Source: an uncultured Caryophanales bacterium
Lineage (GTDB): Bacteria > Bacillota_I > Bacilli_A > RF39 > UBA660
DNA: 64,000 nucleotides
NCBI GenBank assembly: GCA_905206805.1
Contig: CAJLIR010000009.1
Coordinates: 5,220 to 69,219, forward strand
Direction: 5' to 3'
The notes below the pieces were generated by a model, which saw only the letters and a list, made by a program, of their open reading frames with translations, ran no database searches and had not been told where the DNA came from. The stretch's first letter is position 1. The number at the start of each line of letters is the position of its first letter. Below, piece after piece: positions 22,443 to 29,941 of the stretch. The position numbers were made by a program, and so were the translations under genes.

Positions 22443-23978
22443 ATGAATAAGAAATGTTGTGAATTACTGAAAGAAGTAATAAATAAAAATTATAGTAATA
22501 TAAGACTAGATAATATGTTTTGTAATAATGATGAATTTTATTATGAATTTAAAGCTGATGAACAAGTTAGTGAAAATGATTTTGAAAAATTAGAAAATGA
22601 AATTAGAAAAATTGATAGTAATGTATATGTAAAACTTTTAAGAGTTAGTGGAGTTTATTTTGAAGGAAATGCCAATAATGAAATGATACAAAGAGTTGTT
22701 GGTAAATCATTTGGAAATAAAGAAGAATTAGATAAATACAATGTATTTATTGAAGAAGCAAAAGAAAGAGATCATAGAAAAATTGGTCAAGATTTAGATT
22801 TATTCTGTTTCTCTGATTATGTAGGTGCTGGACTTCCACTATTTACTCCAAGAGGAACTATTATAATTGATGAATTAAAAAGAGAAATGGAAAGAGTTTG
22901 TAGAAAATATGGATTTGAAAAAGTTAGTTGTCCATCATTAGCAGATATTTCATTATTTGAAACTTCTGGTCATGCTCAAAAATTTAATGAAGAATTATTT
23001 AGAGTTGAATCTCCAAAAGGACATAAATTTGTTTTAAAACCTGTTCAATGTCCTCATCATACTCAAATATTTGCTTCTAAATTAAGAAGTTATAAAGATT
23101 TACCAATTAGATATATGGAATCAGATAAACAATATCGTGCAGAACTTCAAGGTGCAGTAGGAAATAGTTTATCAAGAGTATATGCAATAACTGTTGAAGA
23201 TGGTCATGTATTCTGTACTAGAGAACAAGTAAAACAAGAAATAATTAATATTTGCAATTTAATTAAAGATTTTTATTCAAGAATGGGATTATGGGAAAAT
23301 CATTGGATATCATTATCAGTAAGAGATTATGATCATCCTGAAAAATATATTGGAGAAAAATCAGATTGGGATTTATGTGAAAACTTATTACAAGAAATAT
23401 CTGATGAACTAGGATTTGAAGCAAAAAGATGTGAGGGAGAAGCAGCACTATATGGACCTAAACTTGATTTTATGTTTAAAGATGCTTTAGATAGAGAAAT
23501 TCAAATACCAACTGTTCAACTAGATTTTGCAACTCCTAAAAGATTTGGTTTATCATATATTGATGAAAATGGAGAAAAACAAACTCCTGTAATGGTACAT
23601 AGAGCAGTTCTAGGTTCTTATGAAAGATTTTTAGTATTATTGCTTGAACAATTTAAAGGTGTATTACCAGTATGGCTTTCTCCAGTTCAAGTGAATATTG
23701 TTCCTGTAAATATGAAATATCATGATGAATATTGTCAAAAATTAAAGCAACTTTTAATTGATGAGGATATTAGAGTTAGTTATGATGACTCAAAAGAACA
23801 AATGGGTAAAAAAATAAGACAAAGTAATGTAATGAAAAATCCATTTACTCTAATCATTGGAGATAATGAAAGAGATAACAATTTAATAAGTTATAGAAAG
23901 TATGGCAGTGAAGAAACAAGTTCAATGCCTATTGATGAATTTATTAAATTTATGAAAGAAGAAACAAGGAGGAGATAA
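22443..23978 (+). CDS. thrS: Threonyl-tRNA synthetase, short form without TGS and editing domains
   Basis: The product has 511 residues against about 640 for standard bacterial ThrRS. The catalytic core (about 110-400) keeps the three zinc ligands: Cys in Q-C-P-H-H, His in E-D-G-H-V-F-C and His in V-M-V-H-R-A-V-L-G-S. The anticodon-binding domain is complete (about 405-505). The N-terminus has only a remnant of the linker after the editing domain (G-x-Y-F-E-G then R-D-H-R-K). Motif 2 is divergent, Y-R-A-E-L-Q-G-A-V-G-N-S where most enzymes have F-R-N-E-x-S-G-x-L-x-G-L, and V-E-D replaces Q-D-D. It is likely a horizontally moved, possibly inhibitor-resistant, second ThrRS. Confidence 0.93.
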   Translation: MNKKCCELLKEVINKNYSNIRLDNMFCNNDEFYYEFKADEQVSENDFEKLENEIRKIDSNVYVKLLRVSGVYFEGNANNEMIQRVVGKSFGNKEELDKYNVFIEEAKERDHRKIGQDLDLFCFSDYVGAGLPLFTPRGTIIIDELKREMERVCRKYGFEKVSCPSLADISLFETSGHAQKFNEELFRVESPKGHKFVLKPVQCPHHTQIFASKLRSYKDLPIRYMESDKQYRAELQGAVGNSLSRVYAITVEDGHVFCTREQVKQEIINICNLIKDFYSRMGLWENHWISLSVRDYDHPEKYIGEKSDWDLCENLLQEISDELGFEAKRCEGEAALYGPKLDFMFKDALDREIQIPTVQLDFATPKRFGLSYIDENGEKQTPVMVHRAVLGSYERFLVLLLEQFKGVLPVWLSPVQVNIVPVNMKYHDEYCQKLKQLLIDEDIRVSYDDSKEQMGKKIRQSNVMKNPFTLIIGDNERDNNLISYRKYGSEETSSMPIDEFIKFMKEETRRR

Positions 23979-23979
23979 T

Positions 23980-24480
23980 ATGGACTATATTATTGAGAAT
24001 ATGAATGAAGATAATGTTGAATCCTATGCAAGAGTTAATGCATTATCTTGGAAACAATCATATAAAGGAATTGTTAACGAAGATTTTCTAGAATTAATAA
24101 ATACTGAACATGAAATACAAACAGCAATATCTAATTTAAAAAATGGATTAAATGATGGTAGCAGAAGATTTTTATTAAAATATAATAATGAATATGTTGG
24201 TGTATTAAGAGTACGAGAAACTAAATATGATAATTATCGTCAATGTGGAGAACTTGGAGCATTATATTTATTAGATAGTGTTAAAGGAAAAGGATTTGGT
24301 AAAGTATTATTTAATAAAGCGATTAATGAATTAAAAAGTATGTGACACGATAAAATGATTATCGGGTGTCTTTCTGAAAATCCATCAAATGAATTTTATA
24401 AGCAAATGGGTGGAAAATTCGTTGATACTAATCCATTAACTTTACCTAACGGACAAGAATTAATTGAAAACTTATATTAT
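23980..24480 (+). pseudogene. GNAT acetyltransferase with an in-frame TGA, fused to a relaxase remnant
   Basis: The frame opens 1 bp after thrS with a good SD (GGAGGAG) and encodes a GNAT domain: W-K-Q-S-Y-K-G-I near the start and the acetyl-CoA loop K-G-K-G-F-G-K near residue 105. A TGA at 24343-24345 ends it after 121 codons, but the same frame continues with the family's C-terminal part (K-M-I-I-G-C-L, N-x-F-Y-K-Q-M-G-G-K). One base change would restore a full GNAT. At about 24481 the frame passes directly into MobV sequence. Pairing with ThrRS suggests it once acetylated an aminoacyl-type toxin or a ribosomal target. Confidence 0.8.
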
Positions 24481-25323
24481 TATGATGAAACTAGCCCACA
24501 TTTACATATTGTTGGTGTTCCAATTAAATATAAAAATAAAAATGGCATGGAAAAACAAGTTGGTAAATCTGATGTATTTACTAAAGAATCTTTAATAAGT
24601 TTACAAGATAAAATGAGAATTTTATGTATTGAAGAGTTTAATCAAGTATATAGTTTAGATTCTACTTTAAAGAAAAAACAAAAAGGTAGAAATAGAGATA
24701 TTCATGTGTCCGATATGGATAACTATATTGAGATGAAGAAACAAATTGAAAAGAATACAGAAAATTTAAAACAAGCAAACAAAAAATCTAATGAATTAAA
24801 GAACAATTCAAAAGATATAAAAGATAAAATTGATAAATTAAAAATATCTAAACTTAATAAAGATAATTATATTTTATCAAAAGAAGATAAGGATTCCTTT
24901 ATCGACTTTATCAATCAAGTAGATAATACTAGTAGAGAATATGATAAAATACAAACTCTATCCAATACACTAGTTAATGCTCACGAACAATTAAAAGATA
25001 AGAATAATAAGATTAAAACTCTAACTGAAAATAATGAAGCACTTAATCTAAGAGTTAAGGCCTTAAATAATACAATTAAAGAAAAAGACAACGAAATATC
25101 ATTTCTAAAATCAAAAATAAGTGATTTAAAGAATACTCTTGAATACTGGAAAAATAAATTTAGTAAATTAATATCTTTCTTACATGATAAACTTCATAGT
25201 TGGTATGACAAAGACGATAAATATATTGATGTAGTTAATGAAATGTATGGAGATAATGTTTTAGATGATGATGACATTGATGATTTAGATTTAAATAAAG
25301 AAAAAGATGATTTTGAAAGATAA
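24481..25323 (+). pseudogene. MobV relaxase C-terminal remnant (copy 2)
   Basis: It begins abruptly inside the metal motif, at Y-D-E-T-S-P-H-L-H, and continues collinearly with the intact relaxase (17726-19099) to the same type of end, D-D-F-E-R in place of D-D-F-E-L. The N-terminal 170 residues are replaced by the GNAT tail in the same frame. The join lies in a shared TTATGATGAAACT, so short homology probably drove the recombination. An ATG at 24355 has no ribosome site. It is not expected to nick DNA. Confidence 0.85.
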
Positions 25324-25360
25324 ATTAAAAATTTATTAATTAATAATCGGATATTAGTGA

Positions 25361-25366
25361 TATAAT
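25361..25366 (+). promoter_or_regulatory. -10 element of the DUF3644 gene
   Basis: TATAAT with TGA directly before it (extended -10), 25 bp ahead of the ATG. No good -35 is visible. Confidence 0.6.
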
Positions 25367-25391
25367 AAATAATTAAAAGGAGATGATATAA

Positions 25392-26318
25392 ATGTTGAAT
25401 TCAGAAGATTTAAGTAAATACATTAATGCTTTGTTGAGTAAATCTGAAGAGGCATATCTAATGTCAATTGAAATCATTAATAAGCCTACTATTAATTATA
25501 GAACTGAAGGATTTTGTTTCTTTATATGTAATGCTTGGGAATTATTACTTAAAGCATATTTAATAAATAAAGCAAAAGATATAAATGTAATTAATTACAA
25601 AGATGATTCAAATAGAACAATAGGTTTAGATGAATGTGTTGAAAGAGTATTTACTAGTACAACAGATAAGACTAAAACTAATATTTCATTTATAAGAAAT
25701 ATTAGAAATAAATCAACTCATTTAATTTTACCTGAATTTGACTTTGTATTGGCTCCAGCTTTTCAAAGGTGTTTAACAAATTATAATAAGTTCTTTAAAA
25801 AACAATTTCCAAATTATAATTTAAATGAAAAAGTTACACCTTATATAACATTAGTAAATCCTGGAGATAACCAAAATGTATCTTCATTAGTACTTAATCC
25901 GGCAAATCTAGTATTATTTGATAAATTAAAAAATGAAATAGATACAGACGAAAATTTGGTACAAACGTTAAAACTCGTTTCAACAAAAAAAGAATCAGAC
26001 GCAGATTTAAAATATACTATTGTAAAAGATGGTGGTGAAAGTGCAAAAATAATTAATGTTCCAAAGGATATAGACAAAACTCATCCATATAAAACAAAAG
26101 AAATAATTAATAAGATAAGTGAAACAATAGAATTAACTTTAGGGCCAAATCATGGATTTACATCAAATAAATTTCATGATATATGTAAAAGAAAGAATAT
26201 TAAAACTAATCAAGATTATTGCTATCAATTGAAATATTACAATACAAATATAAATATGTATAGTGATTTAGCAATAGAATATATTAGTCAAGTTTACATT
26301 GATGAAAATAAAAAATAA
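25392..26318 (+). CDS. DUF3644 protein, HEPN-like
   Basis: The product has 308 residues. The N-terminal helical domain (about 1-145) has the DUF3644 pattern E-A-Y-L-M-S-I-E-I-I-N-K-P, N-A-W-E-L-L-L-K-A-Y and R-N-I-R-N-K-S-T-H; the last fits the R-x4-6-H motif of HEPN ribonucleases. The C-terminal half (about 170-308) ends in a winged-helix-like region that may bind nucleic acid. DUF3644 genes are scattered in mobile and defence islands without an established role. It has its own promoter, the strong SD AAAAGGAGA, and a structured RNA gene just downstream on the same strand. An abortive-infection or toxin-antitoxin function is inference. Confidence 0.82.
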   Translation: MLNSEDLSKYINALLSKSEEAYLMSIEIINKPTINYRTEGFCFFICNAWELLLKAYLINKAKDINVINYKDDSNRTIGLDECVERVFTSTTDKTKTNISFIRNIRNKSTHLILPEFDFVLAPAFQRCLTNYNKFFKKQFPNYNLNEKVTPYITLVNPGDNQNVSSLVLNPANLVLFDKLKNEIDTDENLVQTLKLVSTKKESDADLKYTIVKDGGESAKIINVPKDIDKTHPYKTKEIINKISETIELTLGPNHGFTSNKFHDICKRKNIKTNQDYCYQLKYYNTNINMYSDLAIEYISQVYIDENKK

Positions 26319-26348
26319 AAAAATGATGAATAATTTATAATAATATGA

Positions 26349-26462
26349 TATAATATATTTGTAGATGGGATACTTGTGAAGGATTAACGATGTGTTGGCA
26401 ATGCCAGTAAGCATATTTTATATGTGAGCATTCATCTCGCCTGGGGTATTCCATCATTTTTT
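26349..26462 (+). ncRNA. Structured small RNA downstream of DUF3644
   Basis: TGATATAAT (-10 at 26349-26354) starts a transcript near 26361. A 10-bp closing stem, GATGGGATAC (26364-26373) with GTATTCCATC (26446-26455, one G-U), is followed by seven Ts, so the whole RNA is about 100 nt with its terminator built into the closing stem. Inside are TGGC/GCCA (26396-26406) and CATAT-TTT-ATATG (26412-26424). There is no ORF. It is a free-standing RNA, not the T-box, which has its own promoter at 26473. Confidence 0.75.
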
Positions 26463-26472
26463 TGTGCTCTAT

Positions 26473-26501
26473 TTGACATTTTATTTAAAAAGTTTTATAA
26501 T
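26473..26501 (+). promoter_or_regulatory. Promoter of the gltX T-box
   Basis: TTGACA (26473-26478), exactly 17 bp, and TATAAT (26496-26501): a full consensus sigma-A promoter. Confidence 0.93.
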
Positions 26502-26507
26502 CTACTT

Positions 26508-26740
26508 ATATTTTTGAAAGCAGTGAAGAAGAAGAGTAAAATATTTTCAATGCCTAGAGAGTTAATGTTTGGTGTAAATTAACGATTGAAATATTTGAAT
26601 GAAGCTTTGGAGCAGAATAATGTATACAAGTTATTCCGTTAATCGCGTTAAGATATAGAGATGTATAGTTATTTTAATTAACTATATAATTAAGGTGGTA
26701 CCACGATAGATTCGTCCTTATTGGATGAGTCTATTTTTTA
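26508..26740 (+). promoter_or_regulatory. T-box riboswitch, glutamate type
   Basis: The conserved AGAGAGTTAATG...GGTGTAAATTAAC segment, then a specifier-loop GAA (26597-26599, Glu), then the antiterminator motif AAGGTGGTACCACG (26692-26705). The terminator pairs 26706-26717 (ATAGATTCGTCC) with 26723-26734 and ends in Ts. Uncharged tRNA-Glu would open gltX expression. Confidence 0.9.
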
Positions 26741-26762
26741 TTTGAGAAAGGAAATGATTAAA

Positions 26763-28394
26763 ATGAATTATAATGATTTAGCCAATTTATTATACCCCGA
26801 TGTTACAAAAACAATAGATGATTTAGAAAAGATGTATCCTGAAAGAAATCTACCCGAAGGAGCTCAAGTTATGAGATTTGCACCAAGTCCAACAGGTAGA
26901 ATGCATTTAGGCAATTTATATGCTTCTTTTATTCCAGAGGTTATATCAAATCAAACTAATGGTGTATTTATTGTTAGAATGGAAGATACTGACCAAAAAA
27001 GAGAAATAGAAAATGGTGTTGAACTAGGAATAAACGATTTAGAACATTATAACTATAAAGTAGATGAACACCCTATTAAAGGTGGAAAATATGGGCCTTA
27101 TATTCAATCGCAGAGAGTTGATATATATCATATAGTTGCTAAATACCTTGTTTCTATTGGTAGAGCTTATCCATGTTTTTGCTCTGAAGAAGATTTAGAT
27201 GACATGAGAAAAATTCAAGAATCAAGAAAAGATAGGATTGGTTATTATGGGCATTATGCAAAATGTCGTAATTTAACATATGATGAAATAAAAGAGCATA
27301 TTGATAAAGGTGATAAATGGGTATTAAGATTAAAATCTAATGGAAACTTCAATAATCAAATAATATTTAAAGATTTAGTAAAAGGAACAATAAAACTCCC
27401 AGATAATGATTTAGATCAAGTACTAGTTAAATCAGATGGTATTCCACCTTATGCATTTGCTCATGTATGTGATGACCATTTTATGAGAGTTACAATTGTT
27501 ACAAGAGATGATTCTTATATTTCTTCTATTCCTTACCATTTAGAATTATGGAAAGCTTGTGGATTTGAACAACCTAAATTTGCACACCTTTTACCATTAA
27601 ATATAAAAGATGGTGATTCAGTTAGAAAAATAAGTAAAAGAAAGGATCCAGAGGCAGCTGCAATATACTATCATGAAAAAGGTGTTCCAGTTGAAGCAAT
27701 AAAATTATATTTTGCGACTTTAATGAATTCTAATTTTGATAGTTGGTATTTACAAAATCCAACTAAATCTTATAGAGATTTTGAATTCTCATTTAGTAAG
27801 ATGAGTAAAAATGGTGCTCTATTTGATTTAGATAAAATAATAAATATATCTAGAAACTATATTTCGAAATTATCTGCAACTGAAGTATACGATAATTTAT
27901 TACAATGGGCTTTAGAGTTTGATAAACCTTTTGCCGAATTAATAACTAAATATAAACAATATACTATTGATATTTTAAACATTGAAAGAGAACAAAAGAA
28001 ACCTAGAAAAGATTTTAGTTGTTATTCTGAAATAAAATCATATATATGGTATATGTATAATGAATTGTTTAGTAACTTTGAATATGAATGGCAAAATATA
28101 AAAGATATAAATGAGATTAAAACTATTCTAATTGATTATATTAATAATTATTATGATATATCTGATAACAAAGATACTTGGTTTAATAAAATGAAAGAAT
28201 TGTCTGATAAGTATGAATATTGCTCAGATGTGAAAATGTATAAAGAGAATCCTGATAACTATAAAGGAAGTATTATTGATATAAGTATGATTATACGAGT
28301 TGCATTGACAGGCAAATCTATGACACCAGATTTATATGAAATAATGAAATTATTAGGAATAGAAAATATTAAAAATAGAATAAATTTATTATAA
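26763..28394 (+). CDS. gltX: Glutamyl-tRNA synthetase, element-borne
   Basis: The product has about 543 residues. The class I HIGH motif appears as P-S-P-T-G-R-M-H-L-G-N; the KMSKS motif appears as R-K-I-S-K-R-K near residue 290. A Cys-containing segment, C-F-C-S-E-E with Y-A-K-C-R, lies after the first Rossmann half. The N-terminal L-A-N-L-L-Y-P-D-V lead and the P-E-R-N-L-P-E-G-A start are typical of a clostridial-type GluRS. The ATG at 26763 is 9-10 nt after AAAGGA. As it lies inside a mobile region with its own T-box, it is probably a second, acquired copy. Confidence 0.93.
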   Translation: MNYNDLANLLYPDVTKTIDDLEKMYPERNLPEGAQVMRFAPSPTGRMHLGNLYASFIPEVISNQTNGVFIVRMEDTDQKREIENGVELGINDLEHYNYKVDEHPIKGGKYGPYIQSQRVDIYHIVAKYLVSIGRAYPCFCSEEDLDDMRKIQESRKDRIGYYGHYAKCRNLTYDEIKEHIDKGDKWVLRLKSNGNFNNQIIFKDLVKGTIKLPDNDLDQVLVKSDGIPPYAFAHVCDDHFMRVTIVTRDDSYISSIPYHLELWKACGFEQPKFAHLLPLNIKDGDSVRKISKRKDPEAAAIYYHEKGVPVEAIKLYFATLMNSNFDSWYLQNPTKSYRDFEFSFSKMSKNGALFDLDKIINISRNYISKLSATEVYDNLLQWALEFDKPFAELITKYKQYTIDILNIEREQKKPRKDFSCYSEIKSYIWYMYNELFSNFEYEWQNIKDINEIKTILIDYINNYYDISDNKDTWFNKMKELSDKYEYCSDVKMYKENPDNYKGSIIDISMIIRVALTGKSMTPDLYEIMKLLGIENIKNRINLL

Positions 28395-28418
28395 AGTATT
28401 TTATTAATTAATAATTTA

Positions 28419-28492
28419 TGGTATTATTATTTTAGTGATTAGTTGTTTATCAACTATTCCTGAGGTTTCGGATATACTATCCCATCGTACCA
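28419..28492 (+). ncRNA. Junction small RNA, copy C
   Basis: TGGTATTAT (-10 at 28422-28427), then GATTAGTTG-TTTAT-CAACT hairpin, AGGTTTC, a GGATA-TAC-TATCC hairpin and CATCGTACCA. Copy D at 30551-30624 has the same order and the same 69-nt spacing, with compensatory changes in both stems (AGTTG/CAACT becomes AGTTA/TAACT). Read-through would end at the terminator 28531-28558. Confidence 0.65.
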
Positions 28493-28678
28493 TAAGGAAA
28501 TCTGCTCGAACTTTTCGATCTTTAATAAATAACTAATTCAGAAATGGGTTAGTTTTTTTGTGTTTAAGAAACTATCCTAGAAAGAAAGAATTGTATTATG
28601 GTAAATATTATTAAAGAAGAATTACCTATTGAAGAAGTGTTAAAAAGAAAGTTAGAACTAATGTTAGAGTCAATATAA
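28488..28678 (+). repeat. Left-end module, copy 3
   Basis: From TACCATAAGGAAATCTG onward this nearly repeats 15018-15188: the hairpin arm CTCGAA, the terminator AACTAATTC/GGGTTAGTT with Ts, and the small-gene start. It marks the left end of a third, largely deleted element. Confidence 0.8.
28598..28678 (+). pseudogene. Truncated copy of the element's small left-end gene
   Basis: 26 codons. The first 21 positions nearly match the 90-residue protein at 15131 (MVNIIKEELPIEE, then V-L-K-R-K-L-E-L), then the frame ends. The upstream ribosome site is weakened. The next 100 bases up to 28781 hold no gene I can recognise. Confidence 0.75.
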
Positions 28679-28781
28679 AAATGTAGAAAAAGTTGAAAAT
28701 AAAAATGTAGGAAAAGTGTAATTATATTTGTATAGATTTAGGTATATCAGAATCCATTTTTATTTTATCTTTCAATCTATA

Positions 28782-28952
28782 GATAAATTTGATAAATTAA
28801 TATCATTCTTATATAGTAAACTTCATAATTAATATGATAAAAATGATAAATATATTGATGTTGTTAATGATATGTATGAAGATAAAGTTTTATATGATGA
28901 TGACATTAAAGATTTAAAATTAAACAAAGAAAAAGATGGCTTTGAGAGATAA
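28782..28952 (+). pseudogene. MobV relaxase C-terminal remnant (copy 3)
   Basis: The 56-codon frame reads like the last part of the other two relaxases (K-L-I-S-F-L, D-K-Y-I-D-V-V-N-D-M-Y, D-D-D-I-K-D-L, ending G-F-E-R) with one in-frame TAA where copy 2 has tryptophan. It ends at the same stop position. It is non-functional debris of the third element. Confidence 0.85.
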
Positions 28953-28967
28953 ACTCATTACCATCTT

Positions 28968-29309
28968 TTATAATAATTCAATTCTAATTCCCAAAACACC
29001 ATATTGTTCTTGTTTTTCTTTTGTATAAAATTGTTCAAGAACACCAATTAATTCTTCTTTTGTCATAGATTTATCAGATAAAATAGAAATATCAAAATCT
29101 TTAAACATATCTTCAAAAGAATTATATCTTAATAAACCAGTAACCTTAGCATTAAATGACTCATTCAAATCAGGTTCTTTTAAAAATTTGATAGTATCTC
29201 CAATTTTAATTTGTTGTCTTTTTTCATCGAAAAGTCTAATTTCGATTCTTTTTGTACCATTAAGTATAAAATTATAATACTCAGGTTGTAATTTCATTTC
29301 ATGTTCCAT
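28968..29309 (-). CDS. ASCH domain protein
   Basis: The product has 113 residues covering one ASCH (PUA-like) domain: M-K-L-Q-P-E-Y-Y-N-F-I-L-N-G-T-K-R-I-E-I-R-L at the front, G-D-x-I-K-F-L in the middle and a Y-G-V-L-G-I-R-I end. ASCH domains bind RNA or modified nucleotides. Its ATG is one base from the stop codon of the gene before it, and AGGAAG serves as SD. It is probably co-transcribed with the interrupted ASCH/PUA gene upstream. Confidence 0.85.
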   Translation of the reverse strand: MEHEMKLQPEYYNFILNGTKRIEIRLFDEKRQQIKIGDTIKFLKEPDLNESFNAKVTGLLRYNSFEDMFKDFDISILSDKSMTKEELIGVLEQFYTKEKQEQYGVLGIRIELL

Positions 29310-29310
29310 A

Positions 29311-29850
29311 TTATTTTCTTCCTTTCATTCTAGCTTTTTGCAATATCGTTTGCTTTGTTTTACTAGGATTATCACATAAATTGCCATCTAAGCTAAATGC
29401 TTCATCCCATTCTTTAATAACCTCATATAATGGATCATTATCATAAATAAATTTGATGTATTGTGGCATATCAGCATTTTTTGAAATGCTTCTCATATCT
29501 CTTAATGTTAAATATTCTTCAAATTCGGTGACATCATACAAATGAAGAGCAAAACAATTCGGATTATTTTTTCCGTAATATTCAACAATTTCATGACCAT
29601 CATGCCTTTTGTCATATCCTGTTGCTCTTAATATTTCATCTGTATTTCCATTTAAAATATCACTTACTTTAAAATATCCAATAATTGCCTTATCTTCTTT
29701 TGCAGAATATACATAAATTTTTTTATTAAGCAATTCATCTCCTAATGGTGATTTTCTAAATTCATAAAGTTTAGTTTCATCAAATATTTATCTTGCATAA
29801 TATGTCATTATTGAAATAATAGCAATTCTATTTCTACGATTTTTATCCAT
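29311..29850 (-). pseudogene. PUA/ASCH-like protein interrupted by a stop codon
   Basis: From the ATG at 29850, behind AGGAGAGG, 20 codons are followed by TAA (29788-29790), after which the same frame continues for 159 codons. The two parts join into a sensible fold: I-S-I-M-T-Y-Y-A before the stop and I-F-D-E-T-K-L-Y-E-F-R-K-S-P after it is the start of a PUA/ASCH-type domain, followed by K-I-Y-V-Y-S. A TTG at 29733 would give a truncated 140-residue product. One substitution in the TAA would restore the gene. Confidence 0.7.
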
Positions 29851-29884
29851 TTCATCCTCTCCTGTGAAAGCATTGTATCATAAA

Positions 29885-29913
29885 TTGACAAATATAGCAA
29901 AAAGTGGTACTAT
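29885..29913 (+). promoter_or_regulatory. Promoter of the GNAT gene
   Basis: TTGACA (29885-29890), a 17-bp spacer and TACTAT (29908-29913); it fixes the gene start downstream of it. Confidence 0.85.
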
Positions 29914-29941
29914 AAATGGCAATTTTAAGGTGAGAAATGGA

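Noticed and set aside
23980..25323. Reading TGA as Trp (mycoplasma-like code) to rescue the GNAT-relaxase frame
   Set aside because: Other genes end at TGA in sensible places (NfeD at 5828, UbiA at 61620) and Trp is written TGG throughout, so TGA is a stop.
26361..26462. The RNA after DUF3644 as part of the gltX T-box leader
   Set aside because: It ends in its own terminator before the consensus promoter at 26473 and has no T-box or specifier motif.
28434..28492. Junction small RNAs as degenerate tRNA genes, because they end in ACCA
   Set aside because: No T-loop, anticodon arm or seven-base acceptor can be formed; the CCA is better explained by the attachment core.
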